Of a stretch of DNA of 12,373 nt, positions 1 through 7,937 are shown in pieces. This DNA is from an uncultured Bacteroidales bacterium (GTDB lineage: Bacteria > Bacteroidota > Bacteroidia > Bacteroidales > Paludibacteraceae), in NCBI GenBank assembly GCA_900556095.1, contig USNU01000011.1, forward strand, positions 1 to 12,373. The letters are read 5' to 3'. Under the pieces are notes generated by a model that saw only the letters and a list, made by a program, of their open reading frames with translations, searched no databases and was not told where the DNA came from. A program made the translations under genes and the position numbers. Every line of letters begins with the position of its first letter. Position 1 is the first letter of the stretch.

Positions 1-1865
1 TTGACCGCTTCACTATCCACAACTTGGAACTCCTCGGCGGGCAGACGGCAGAGAGCAAGACGCTATACGATGTACTCGACCATACTATCTCGCCGATGGG
101 CGGACGACTGCTACATCGCTGGATGGCACTCCCGCTGAAAGATGTGCGCCCGATACGCAACCGCCAGTCGGTGGTGGAGTATTTCTTCCGCCACCCCGAG
201 ACACGCGATTTGCTGCGGGAGCAGATTGAGCAGATTCAGGATATGGAACGTATTGTGAGCAAGGTCTCCACAGGGCGTATCGGTCCGCGCGAGATGGTGC
301 AACTCGCCACTGCCTTGCGGGCATTGGTGTCGATTCGCGAGGTCTGCCTCGGTGCGGAAGACAACTCGTATCTGCATTTGCTGGGCGAGCAGATAGACCT
401 CTGCAGCGAAATGCGCGAGCGTATCGAGAAGCAGATTCTGCCTAATCCGCCGGCAGTGCAGGGGCGTCCGAACATCATTGCCAACGGCGTGGACAGCGAA
501 TTGGACTCGCTGCGCGATATACACAACAATGGCAAAGAATACCTGCTCCGTATCCAGCAACGCGAGGCGGAACAGACGGGTATCCAGAGTCTGAAGATAG
601 GCTACAACAATGTCTTCGGCTACTATCTTGAGGTGCGCAACACCTACAAGGAGCAAGTGCCGGAGAACTGGATTCGCAAGCAGACCCTCGTCAATGCCGA
701 GCGATATATCACCCCCGAACTCAAAGAATATGAGGAGACTATCCTGTCGGCGGAGGAAAAGATACAAATCATCGAGAACCGACTCTATACAGAGTTGATG
801 CTTGCGCTGAGCCAGTTTGTGCCGGAGATGCAAATTGATGCCAATGTGGTGGCGCAACTCGACTGCCTGCTCAGTTTTGCCACCGCGGCTGCCGAGAACA
901 AATATATCTGCCCCGATGTGAACGACAGTTTGGTGATTGATATTCGACAAGGTCGCCATCCTGTGATTGAGCAACAACTGCCTGTGGGCGAGGAGTATGT
1001 GGCAAATGATGTGCTTTTGGACAACAACGGACAGCAGATTATCATCATCACGGGTCCGAACATGGCAGGTAAGTCGGCACTCTTGCGTCAGACTGCGCTG
1101 ATTGTTCTGATGGCACAGATGGGTAGTTTCGTGCCTGCAGAGAGCGCGTCAATCGGTGTGGTGGACAAGATTTTCACCCGCGTGGGTGCCAGCGACAATA
1201 TCTCGTTGGGCGAGAGTACGTTTATGGTGGAGATGAACGAAGCAGCAAGTATCCTCAACAACCTCAGCGAACGCAGTTTGGTTCTGTTCGACGAACTCGG
1301 ACGAGGCACCAGTACCTACGACGGTATCAGTATCGCGTGGGCGATTGTGGAGTATATCCATGAGCAGCGCGGGCATGCCAAGACCCTTTTTGCCACCCAC
1401 TACCACGAACTGAACGAGATGGAACAATCGTTCTCGCGCATACGCAACTATAATGTGTCGGTACGCGAGGTGAACGGCAAGGTTATCTTCCTGCGCAAGT
1501 TGGTACGCGGCGGGTCGGAGCACAGTTTTGGTATTCACGTGGCTAAGTTGGCAGGTATGCCGGAGAGTATAGTTGTCCGTGCCGATGAGATTCTGCATGA
1601 GTTGGAAGGCAATGGCAATGCTGTGGCAGGCGGTGCTTCGCCACTCTCCGAAGGCGACAAACTGCGTCAGAACGTGAAGAAAGTGGGTGGAGGCAAGGCG
1701 ACACTCAACGCTCCGGAGGGTATGCAACTGAGTTTCTTCCAACTCGATGACCCTGTCTTGGAGCAGATACGCGATGAACTCACACGCCTGGATATCAACA
1801 GCCTTACCCCGCTCGAAGCACTCAACAAACTGAACGACATCAAGACCCTTGTGGGAGGAAAATAA
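1..1865 (+). CDS. mutS: DNA mismatch repair protein MutS, 5'-truncated by the window edge
   Basis: MutS recognises base mismatches and small loops and, as an ATP-driven sliding clamp, recruits MutL. The reading frame is open from base 3 and gives 620 visible residues. It begins with [11 protein letters not shown], an internal MutS motif, so the gene starts upstream and roughly the first 250 residues (mismatch-reading and connector domains) are outside the window. Visible parts: lever/clamp region with [11 protein letters not shown] and [17 protein letters not shown] (around residues 200-245 of the fragment); ATPase domain with Walker A GPNMAGKS at fragment residues 351-358 and Walker [11 protein letters not shown] with D430/E431, followed by the STYDG signature and an ATHYHEL motif. 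Near the C-terminus QLSFF resembles the beta-clamp binding motif, followed by [15 protein letters not shown], usual for MutS ends. The TTG at 24 is not the start. Nothing indicates that the gene itself is broken. Confidence 0.97.
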   Translation, partial: DRFTIHNLELLGGQTAESKTLYDVLDHTISPMGGRLLHRWMALPLKDVRPIRNRQSVVEYFFRHPETRDLLREQIEQIQDMERIVSKVSTGRIGPREMVQLATALRALVSIREVCLGAEDNSYLHLLGEQIDLCSEMRERIEKQILPNPPAVQGRPNIIANGVDSELDSLRDIHNNGKEYLLRIQQREAEQTGIQSLKIGYNNVFGYYLEVRNTYKEQVPENWIRKQTLVNAERYITPELKEYEETILSAEEKIQIIENRLYTELMLALSQFVPEMQIDANVVAQLDCLLSFATAAAENKYICPDVNDSLVIDIRQGRHPVIEQQLPVGEEYVANDVLLDNNGQQIIIITGPNMAGKSALLRQTALIVLMAQMGSFVPAESASIGVVDKIFTRVGASDNISLGESTFMVEMNEAASILNNLSERSLVLFDELGRGTSTYDGISIAWAIVEYIHEQRGHAKTLFATHYHELNEMEQSFSRIRNYNVSVREVNGKVIFLRKLVRGGSEHSFGIHVAKLAGMPESIVVRADEILHELEGNGNAVAGGASPLSEGDKLRQNVKKVGGGKATLNAPEGMQLSFFQLDDPVLEQIRDELTRLDINSLTPLEALNKLNDIKTLVGGK

Positions 1866-1872
1866 AGGAAGC

Positions 1873-1909
1873 ATTACGTCGGCTCTTTTTGCCGTCTTTT
1901 GGGCGTAAT
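1873..1909 (+). terminator. weak hairpin downstream of mutS, possible terminator
   Basis: An outer inverted repeat, ATTACG (1873-1878) with CGTAAT (1904-1909), encloses a 4-bp stem CGGC (1880-1883)/GCCG (1891-1894) with a T-rich loop, followed by TCTTTT. It lies 8 bases after the mutS stop codon, where a terminator is expected. The stems are short and the structure is not convincing by eye. Confidence 0.35.
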
Positions 1910-1946
1910 TGATTGCTATTTGATGGTACGCGAATCGGGCGAATTA

Positions 1947-1968
1947 ACCCGCGACAGACCCGCGACAG
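1947..1968. repeat. perfect 11-bp tandem duplication
   Basis: ACCCGCGACAG occurs twice head to tail (1947-1957 and 1958-1968) in the 153-bp gap between mutS and the His-rich small gene. It is not inside a gene. The reverse complement has period 11 and runs into GGGTTAATTCGC, which resembles the end of the 11-bp-period repeat at 9151-9194. Function unknown. Confidence 0.8.
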
Positions 1969-1992
1969 AAAGACAAGATTACTATTGTTCTG

Positions 1993-2003
1993 TATAGTTT
2001 TTG
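1993..2003 (+). promoter_or_regulatory. poor -7-like box upstream of the efflux locus
   Basis: TATAGTTTTTG ends 15 bases before the GTG start at 2019. It resembles the Bacteroidota -7 element TAnnTTTG but has one extra T, and no clear -33 TTG lies about 21 bp upstream. It is the best candidate I see for a promoter of the metal-efflux locus, which must start somewhere between 1866 and 2018 if it is independent of mutS. A weak core would fit a promoter needing an activator, but that is inference. Confidence 0.25.
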
Positions 2004-2018
2004 TAGGAAAGAAAAGCA

Positions 2019-2378
2019 GTGAGAAATAGGAAACAATATGTGCGTAAAGCGATAGCGTGTATGCTGTCGGTGCTATTCTGTGTGTACTACACGGATATTA
2101 CCATGTTTACCCACGCGCATATTGTGAATGACACCTATATTGTCCATTCGCATTTCCATGCTTCCACACACCACAGTACGCCCGACGGTACCCACTCCAC
2201 GCAACAGATTCATTTCATTCAATTCCACCAAAGCGAATTTTTGCTGTTCTTGGGCGGGTTGTTGGCAGTTGCTGCTTTGATTCGTCCGTTGTTGTACAAT
2301 GTGCTGTCGGCTTGTATCACGCCTCGCGCTCTGTGTCCGATTCGGACGTTTTCTCTCCGCGCACCGCCGGTTTATTAG
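2019..2378 (+). CDS. small His-rich membrane-anchored protein of the metal-efflux locus
   Basis: A 119-residue protein with no confident family name. It has a basic N-terminus (MRNRKQYVRK), a hydrophobic segment at about 11-30, an extracytoplasmic stretch with ten histidines between residues 32 and 70 (HAH, HSHFH and HH clusters), a second hydrophobic segment at about 74-93, and a short tail with C99 and C106 ending SLRAPPVY. The GTG at 2019 is the first in-frame start after a TAG at 2004, is preceded by AGGAAAG, and supplies the basic n-region; the next in-frame start, ATG at 2061, would lose it. It is first in the locus, 73 bp before the adaptor gene. By layout (N-terminal hydrophobic segment, His-rich middle, RAPP-like end) it recalls small proteins of proteobacterial czc/copper loci such as CzcI and DUF2946, but homology is not shown. 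Likely role, inferred: binding metal in the periplasm for the pump or for sensing. Confidence 0.75.
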   Translation: MRNRKQYVRKAIACMLSVLFCVYYTDITMFTHAHIVNDTYIVHSHFHASTHHSTPDGTHSTQQIHFIQFHQSEFLLFLGGLLAVAALIRPLLYNVLSACITPRALCPIRTFSLRAPPVY

Positions 2379-2391
2379 TGTATCTCTATAA

Positions 2392-2413
2392 GCAACCATT
2401 GCCGTCGGCAACC
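2392..2413. promoter_or_regulatory. small dyad in the leader before the adaptor gene
   Basis: TTGCCG (2399-2404) and CGGCAA (2406-2411) form an inverted repeat around one T, and the motif GCAACC occurs on both sides (2392-2397 and 2408-2413). It lies in the 73-bp gap between the His-rich gene and czcB. It could be an operator or a small RNA hairpin adjusting expression of the pump genes. No promoter core is evident in the gap, so the locus probably reads through. Weak evidence. Confidence 0.25.
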
Positions 2414-2451
2414 GTATAACTCACAGATTTACAAACTAATAAATCATTTTT

Positions 2452-3552
2452 ATGCAACATATTTGTCCAAGCATGCTCGGATTATGCTTGTTTTTGACGG
2501 CTTGTCATAGCGCGTCCGATTCTCTTGAATCCGTATCAGTCGTTCATCGTGGCGACACTATTATTGTTCCTTCCGCTTCGCCCGTGCGCGCAAGCATTTC
2601 TATAGAAAATATATCCCTAAGCGATTTCTCCTCCTCTTTTTCGACAGTAGGCACCGTGCGTGCAGAGGCAGGCAGATTAGCCGAAGTGGCTGTTCCGATG
2701 GACGGTCGCACAGGTATGTGTTATGTTCGTCCGGGTACGAAAGTGCGTGCCGGACAACCTCTGTTTGCGTTCTACTCGGCTGAGTTTGCCGACATTGTCA
2801 GAGCATGGTTTGAGGCTCGCTCTAACAACGACCTTGCCACACGCAACCTTGCCCGGAAAGAATCTCTCCGCCACGACGGTATCATTTCTGCGCGAGAGTT
2901 GGAGGAAGCCCGCAACGAGGCGGAACTGGCACGTCGCGAACTGAGCCAAGCACAACAATCGCTCTCGGTTCTCGGCGTAGATACCACCCAACTAAAGAAC
3001 GATGGCGAACTGAGTATCATTGCGCCTATCACGGGCGAGGTGATGCGTTGTGAGGTTACCAACGGGCAGTTTGTCCGCTCCGACGAGGCTTCGCTCATCA
3101 CTATTGCCGACCTGAGCCGAGTGTGGGTAACCGCGCAAATCAAAGAGCAATATATCCGTTCTATCCATGCCGACGACCATGTAACGGTTTATGCCGATGC
3201 CTATCCCGATTGTGCTTTCGAGGGGCAAATTGTCTATGTGGGCGGATTGGTGGACGAGACCACCCGCGCGATAGATGTTACTATCCAAGTGGCTAATCCC
3301 AACCACGCGCTCAAGCCCGGTATGTATGTCCGCACAGAGTTTTCAGCACAGGCTACACCCGCCATCGTCATTCCTTCCACGGCAGTGATGCAGGGTACGG
3401 AACCATATATATATGTCGCCCTTAATGATTCGACTTTCGTGCCGCAAACGGTTGCTATTCAGTCGGTTAACTCGAAGCAGGTGCGAGTAGTCAGCGGTCT
3501 GACGCCCGCCGAGAGTATTATCACACAAGGTGGAATCTATTTAGCGCAGTAA
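2452..3552 (+). CDS. czcB: efflux RND periplasmic adaptor (membrane fusion) lipoprotein, CzcB-like
   Basis: This protein links the inner-membrane RND pump to the outer-membrane channel in the periplasm. Its 366 residues start with a lipoprotein signal: hydrophobic segment and lipobox LTAC, with C18 as the predicted lipidated cysteine. After it come the first half of a lipoyl-like domain (about 55-105, with VRPGTKVRAGQPLF), a charged alpha-helical hairpin (about 105-170), the second lipoyl half (APITGEVMRCEVTNGQFV, about 180-200), a beta-barrel (about 215-300) with DETTRAIDVTIQVANP and LKPGMYVRTEF, and a C-terminal membrane-proximal domain. These are standard for the HlyD/CzcB adaptor family. 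There is no Met-rich N-terminus of the CusB type, which fits divalent-cation rather than Cu/Ag transport. No clear Shine-Dalgarno precedes the ATG. The pump gene starts 4 bp after the stop codon. Confidence 0.92.
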   Translation: MQHICPSMLGLCLFLTACHSASDSLESVSVVHRGDTIIVPSASPVRASISIENISLSDFSSSFSTVGTVRAEAGRLAEVAVPMDGRTGMCYVRPGTKVRAGQPLFAFYSAEFADIVRAWFEARSNNDLATRNLARKESLRHDGIISARELEEARNEAELARRELSQAQQSLSVLGVDTTQLKNDGELSIIAPITGEVMRCEVTNGQFVRSDEASLITIADLSRVWVTAQIKEQYIRSIHADDHVTVYADAYPDCAFEGQIVYVGGLVDETTRAIDVTIQVANPNHALKPGMYVRTEFSAQATPAIVIPSTAVMQGTEPYIYVALNDSTFVPQTVAIQSVNSKQVRVVSGLTPAESIITQGGIYLAQ

Positions 3553-3556
3553 GGGT

Positions 3557-6500
3557 ATGACGAAACGTTTTCTTGATTGGGTGGTAGGCCATCGTTGGCT
3601 TGTCATCTCGTTATTTTGCATTATCACTTTCTTGGGATTATATTCGTGGCGTCAGTTGCCTATCGATGCCTATCCCGACATTGCCGATGTAACCGTTCAG
3701 GTGGTAACCCAAGTGCCCGGATTGGCAGCAGAGGAGATAGAGCAACAGATAACCATTCCTTTGGAGCGGGCACTCAACGGAACGCCCAACCTGAGTATTA
3801 TGCGCTCAAAGAACACCTTTGGCCTGTCGATTATCATACTCGTCTTCGAGGACGGAACCGACGACTATTGGGCGCGCCAACGGGTTACGGAGCGTATTGC
3901 GGCAGTGGATTTGCCATATAATGCCGAGCCCGAACTCAACCCGCTCACCTCTCCTACGGGTGAGATATACCGATATATCTTAGTGTCCGACGGCAACACG
4001 GATTTGCGGGCACTGACCGACCTCAACAAGTGGGTCATCATCCCGCGCCTGAGGCAGATACAGGGTGTAGCCGATGTGAGCAACTACGGAGGTATCACCA
4101 CACAATATCAGGTAGAATTGGACCCTGAGCGTATGCAACGCTATGGCGTGTCGCTCACCGAGATAGAAGAAGCCATCCAAGCGAACAACTCCAACGCCGG
4201 CGGGTCGATGTTAGACCGTGGCGAACTGAGTTATGTGGTGCGCTCGGTGGGGCTTATCCACGACCTGAACGAAATGCGCGATATAGTGGTCAGAACCGAC
4301 AACGGACACCCTATCTACCTGCGCGATTTGGGCGAGGTAAAATATGGCAACTTAGAGCGCAAAGGGGCGTTGGGCTATGACGACGACACGATTCATCAGA
4401 CCGACGGCGTGCAGGGTATCGTGCAGATGTTGCGCTACCAGAATCCGTCTGCCGTCTTGGAACAGGTGCATGCCGCTGTGGACGAACTCAATACGCAGGG
4501 GGCATTGCCACACGGGGTACAGATTAAGCCCGTGATGGACAGAACCCACTTGGTGAATACCACTTTGCAGACCGTCTCGCACACGTTGCTGTTCGGTATG
4601 TTGCTTGTCATCGCCGTGCTAATCTGTTTCTTGGGCAGTCCTCGCGCTGCACTTCTCGTGGCGATTGCCATTCCTATATCGTTGCTTGTGGCGTTTATCC
4701 TGATGCACTTCACCGATGTACCCGCCAACCTGCTTTCGCTCGGAGCCATCGACTTCGGTATCCTTGTGGACGGGTCTATCGTGATGATGGAAACGATTAT
4801 CCGCCTGCGTGAGGACCGACCGACGGAGATGCTCAAACGCGAGACGGCAGTGGAACGTATGGCGGCAGTGGCTAAACCTATCTTTTTCGCCACCCTGATT
4901 ATCATCATCGCCTATATGCCCCTGTTTGCTTTCCAACGCATTGAGCGCAAACTATTTACGCCTATGGCGTTCACAGTGGGGTATGCCCTTATCGGCGCGA
5001 TGCTCACTTCGTTGGTGCTAATTCCCGCTATTGCCTATGCGCTCTATCGCAAGCCCCGAAAGATTTACCACAACAAAGTGTTGGAGCGTCTCACGATGGC
5101 ATACCATCGTCATACCGATTGGCTTCTCACCCACCCGCGCAAACTCTTTGCGCCCATCGTAGCCATCCTGCTTATCGTGGTGGGATTGGGTTTTGGTGTC
5201 GGCAAGGATTTCCTGCCAGAGTTGGACGAAGGGGGGATATGGATACAGGTGCAGACGCCTTATGGTATCTCATTGCAACGCTCGCAACAGTTTGCCGATA
5301 CCCTGCGCGTACGCCTCAAACAGTTCGACGAGGTAACCTATGTAATGACCCAAGTGGGACGTGATGACGAGGGGGCGGAAGCGTTCACATCGTCGCATAT
5401 CGAGGTATGTGTGGGGCTAAAACCATATAACCAATGGAAATGGGGGCGAAAGAAATCGGACCTTATTGCCGATATGGAAGCAATGATTGCCACTATGCCG
5501 GGCTATCAGGTGGGATTCTCACAACCTATCATCGACATGGTGATGGACCAGATAGCAGGTTCGCACTCCGACTTGGCGGTGAAAATCTACGGTGAAGACC
5601 AAGACGAAGCACGCCGTATCGCCGAGGAGGTGGTAGAGCGTATCAAAACCATTCCCGGCGCGTCCGATGTAGTCATCGACCAGGAACCGCCACTCCCCCA
5701 ACTACAGATTGCTATCGACCGCGAGCGAGTGGCGCGCTACGGGCTTAATGTGGCAGATGTGAGCCAACTCATCGAAGTGGCTATCGGAGGTAGGGCTGTG
5801 AGCGAGGTATATGTCGATGGGCGAACCTACGATGTTACTTGTCGCTACCGTCCTGAAGTGCGCGAAACACCAGAACAGATTGGTTCTCTGCTGCTTACGT
5901 CGACTACAGGCGCACAGATTCCCCTTTCGCAAGTAGCCTCTATACGTACCACGCTGGGGGCTTCCACCCTCACACGCGAGATGAACCACCGACACCTTAC
6001 TGTGCGTATCAACCTCCGCGGACGAGACCTGACTTCTTTCCTCAACGAGGCAAAACCTATCGTTGCTGCGATTCCTATGGACCATCAGAAATACTCCATT
6101 CGTTGGGACGGGCAGTTTGAAAATCAACGCCGTGCATATATGCGTCTTGCTGTGGTGATTCCGTTTGTTTTGGCGATAATGTTCTTGCTGATGTTTGCCG
6201 TCTTCGGTCGATTCCGTCAGGCGGGATTGCTTATCGGTCTGCTACCGCTCTCGCTGTTGGGAGGTCTGGCAGCGTTGGTTATACGGGGTATGTCGTTTAA
6301 TGTCTCGTCGGCAGTGGGATTCATTGCCCTTTTCGGACTCACCATTCAGAATGGCGTCATCATGCTGTCGCATATCAACGACTTGCGCAAACGGGGGCTT
6401 ACCCTGGGCAGGGCTGTGCGAACAGGGGCTGCTGACCGATTACGCCCCGTGCTGATGACTGCTTCGGTGGCAATCATCGGACTTTTCCCCGCCTCGTTGG

Positions 6501-6667
6501 CAACAGGAATAGGTTCCGACGTACAGCGTCCGTTGGCTACCGTGATTGTCTATGGATTGCTTTGTTCCACTATTATCACCCTCTATGTTCTGCCCGCTTT
6601 CTATTATCTCATCGAGCGTCATGCGCTCATCAAAAACAAACACAAATATGAAACGATTGACGATTAA
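3557..6667 (+). CDS. czcA: heavy-metal efflux RND pump, CzcA/CusA (HME) family
   Basis: Proton-driven inner-membrane exporter of metal ions, working as a trimer with the adaptor and the outer-membrane channel. Its 1036 residues are full length for the family. There are 12 predicted membrane segments: TM1 at about 14-32, TM2-6 at about 341-495, TM7 at about 529-547 and TM8-12 at about 862-1015, with two large periplasmic loops (about 33-340 and 548-860). The N-terminal LPIDAYPDIADVTVQV and the loop motif AGSHSDLAVKIYG are HME-type. TM4 reads DFGILVDGSIVMMET with D399, D405 and E412; the spacing matches D402/D408/E415 of Cupriavidus CzcA, the proton/cation triad of divalent-metal pumps, rather than the AIG...DAAIVM form of CusA. 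Zn/Co/Cd/Ni-type substrates are therefore inferred. The usual Asn after the Glu is Thr here. The last 20 bases overlap the channel gene, suggesting translational coupling. Confidence 0.96.
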   Translation: MTKRFLDWVVGHRWLVISLFCIITFLGLYSWRQLPIDAYPDIADVTVQVVTQVPGLAAEEIEQQITIPLERALNGTPNLSIMRSKNTFGLSIIILVFEDGTDDYWARQRVTERIAAVDLPYNAEPELNPLTSPTGEIYRYILVSDGNTDLRALTDLNKWVIIPRLRQIQGVADVSNYGGITTQYQVELDPERMQRYGVSLTEIEEAIQANNSNAGGSMLDRGELSYVVRSVGLIHDLNEMRDIVVRTDNGHPIYLRDLGEVKYGNLERKGALGYDDDTIHQTDGVQGIVQMLRYQNPSAVLEQVHAAVDELNTQGALPHGVQIKPVMDRTHLVNTTLQTVSHTLLFGMLLVIAVLICFLGSPRAALLVAIAIPISLLVAFILMHFTDVPANLLSLGAIDFGILVDGSIVMMETIIRLREDRPTEMLKRETAVERMAAVAKPIFFATLIIIIAYMPLFAFQRIERKLFTPMAFTVGYALIGAMLTSLVLIPAIAYALYRKPRKIYHNKVLERLTMAYHRHTDWLLTHPRKLFAPIVAILLIVVGLGFGVGKDFLPELDEGGIWIQVQTPYGISLQRSQQFADTLRVRLKQFDEVTYVMTQVGRDDEGAEAFTSSHIEVCVGLKPYNQWKWGRKKSDLIADMEAMIATMPGYQVGFSQPIIDMVMDQIAGSHSDLAVKIYGEDQDEARRIAEEVVERIKTIPGASDVVIDQEPPLPQLQIAIDRERVARYGLNVADVSQLIEVAIGGRAVSEVYVDGRTYDVTCRYRPEVRETPEQIGSLLLTSTTGAQIPLSQVASIRTTLGASTLTREMNHRHLTVRINLRGRDLTSFLNEAKPIVAAIPMDHQKYSIRWDGQFENQRRAYMRLAVVIPFVLAIMFLLMFAVFGRFRQAGLLIGLLPLSLLGGLAALVIRGMSFNVSSAVGFIALFGLTIQNGVIMLSHINDLRKRGLTLGRAVRTGAADRLRPVLMTASVAIIGLFPASLATGIGSDVQRPLATVIVYGLLCSTIITLYVLPAFYYLIERHALIKNKHKYETIDD

Positions 6668-7883
6668 CATGATGATAATCACTGCCTTATGCTGTAGTGC
6701 AAAGGCATCGGTCTTGCCCGATTACGAGACATTCCTCCAAAAAGTAGCCTCGCAGAACACAGCCTATCTCGCCGAGAAATATGCTATCGATATAGCCTTG
6801 GCGGGAGAGCAGGCTGCGCGGGTGTTTCGCGACCCAGAACTGAGTTTTTCATACGGAAACAACCAAGATTGGAACTTGCAGATGGGGCAGACATTCGATG
6901 TCGGATTGACCTACACCATCCCTCTCGGTGGCGAAAGGGCAGCCAATATCGGCGCGGCAAAAGCAGAGGTGGAAGTTACGCGCGCTGCAGTGGCAGACTA
7001 TCTCAGAAACCTCCGGCAACAGGCAGCAGAGATGTATGCAATGGCGTGGTTGGCTATACAATCCGAACAAGTGTACCATACCACCTACCTGATTATGAGC
7101 GAAATAGCATGGGGCGACAGTTTGCGTCTGGCGGTGGGCGATACCGACAAGGCGACCGCTATGCAATCTCAAGTGGAGGCGAATCTATGCTACCACCAAT
7201 GGCAGAACGCCTTGGTGGAAAAGCAGAACGCCCTGGCAGACCTGTCCCTAATCAGCGGTGAGACGCTCACAGGTATCGCTGACAGTATCTTGCCCATCGT
7301 ACCTCTCCCCACTGCCTCGCTCGAGGAACTCCAACAACGCGCGCTCACCAACCGCGCTGACCTGATACGCGCACTCGCAGAGAAGACACTCACACAGCAG
7401 CAACTGCGCGTCATCAAGGCGGGGCAACACCTCGAACTCACCCTCGAAGCAGGCTACACCCATGCCATGCAGGTCAACAACGAGGAAGCACCAGCACCTC
7501 CTTTTGACGGTTTCTCCGTCGGGTTCAGTCTTCCCCTCAAGTTCTCCTCCGCCAACAAAGGTACCGTGCGGCAGGCAAAAGAACAGGTGAAGCAAGCCGA
7601 AATGAACGTTCAAGCCTTGCAGCAGCAGATTCTCACCGAGGTCCAACAAGCCTACTGCGCCTATGCTGCCAAGTCCCGACTGATGACAACGTTCACCCGC
7701 ACGCTCGCAGACGCTGCACAAGTGTTGCACCAACGCAAACGGGGCTATCACAAAGGCGACACCTCCCTCCTCGAACTCATTGCCGCGCGAACTGCCTACA
7801 ACGAACTCTACCAAACCTATCTCACCGACATCGCCGACGCTTTCATCGCACAAGCAACGCTCGCCACGGCTATCGGCGAATGA
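6648..7883 (+). CDS. czcC: TolC-family outer membrane efflux channel, CzcC-like
   Basis: Outer-membrane exit duct of the tripartite pump. The open frame reaches back to 6546 inside the pump gene, but ATG 6648 is the likely start because it opens a proper signal peptide: MKRLTINMM, hydrophobic ITALCC, then AKA with predicted cleavage after residue 20. This gives 411 residues, normal for CzcC-type channels. Two outer-membrane efflux repeats are visible, about 30-210 and 235-410, rich in Ala/Gln coiled-coil helices, each with a beta-strand part (FDVGLTYTIPLGGERAA around 82-98; FSVGFSLPLKFSSANKG around 289-305). The repeat of the pattern 'GL/GF + P + L' followed by a long helix is typical of the fold. 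It is last in the locus and overlaps czcA by 20 bp. The name czcC is by context and fold; exact specificity is not encoded in such channels. Confidence 0.92.
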   Translation: MKRLTINMMIITALCCSAKASVLPDYETFLQKVASQNTAYLAEKYAIDIALAGEQAARVFRDPELSFSYGNNQDWNLQMGQTFDVGLTYTIPLGGERAANIGAAKAEVEVTRAAVADYLRNLRQQAAEMYAMAWLAIQSEQVYHTTYLIMSEIAWGDSLRLAVGDTDKATAMQSQVEANLCYHQWQNALVEKQNALADLSLISGETLTGIADSILPIVPLPTASLEELQQRALTNRADLIRALAEKTLTQQQLRVIKAGQHLELTLEAGYTHAMQVNNEEAPAPPFDGFSVGFSLPLKFSSANKGTVRQAKEQVKQAEMNVQALQQQILTEVQQAYCAYAAKSRLMTTFTRTLADAAQVLHQRKRGYHKGDTSLLELIAARTAYNELYQTYLTDIADAFIAQATLATAIGE

Positions 7884-7884
7884 C

Positions 7885-7917
7885 ATTGGCACAAGTCGCA
7901 TTTTTTGCGTAATTTTG
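7885..7917 (+). promoter_or_regulatory. Bacteroidota-type promoter for the dehydrogenase gene
   Basis: ATTG at 7885-7888 (-33 box) and TAATTTTG at 7910-7917 (an exact match to -7 TAnnTTTG) are separated by 21 bp. The -33 box begins 2 bases after the stop codon of the channel gene. Transcription should start near 7921, leaving a leader of about 17 nt before ATG 7938. This marks the dehydrogenase as a separate transcription unit. Confidence 0.75.
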
Positions 7918-7937
7918 CAAACCAAATATGTTATACT

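Noticed and set aside
24..26. TTG as the start codon of mutS
   Set aside because: Residues encoded from base 3 (DRFTIHN) already match an internal MutS motif, so the gene is cut by the window edge and does not start here.
111..977. 288-codon open frame on the minus strand inside mutS
   Set aside because: It lies opposite a clear MutS reading frame; the translation has no recognisable motif and looks like the usual antisense shadow of a biased-codon gene.
1149..1874. 241-codon open frame on the minus strand over the mutS ATPase region
   Set aside because: Antisense to the highly conserved Walker motifs; no promoter, no domain, and composition typical of a shadow frame.
1866..2018. Possible riboswitch or structured leader ahead of the efflux locus
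   Set aside because: Only short stems are visible, and nothing matches the czcD (NiCo) riboswitch or another known metal-sensing RNA by eye.
2073..2411. 112-codon minus-strand frame opposite the His-rich small gene
   Set aside because: The plus-strand frame has signal-like, membrane and His-rich structure and operon placement; the minus-strand translation has none of these.
6546..6647. Upstream extension of the outer-membrane channel gene
   Set aside because: The extension lies within the pump gene in another frame and would bury the clear signal peptide that begins at ATG 6648.
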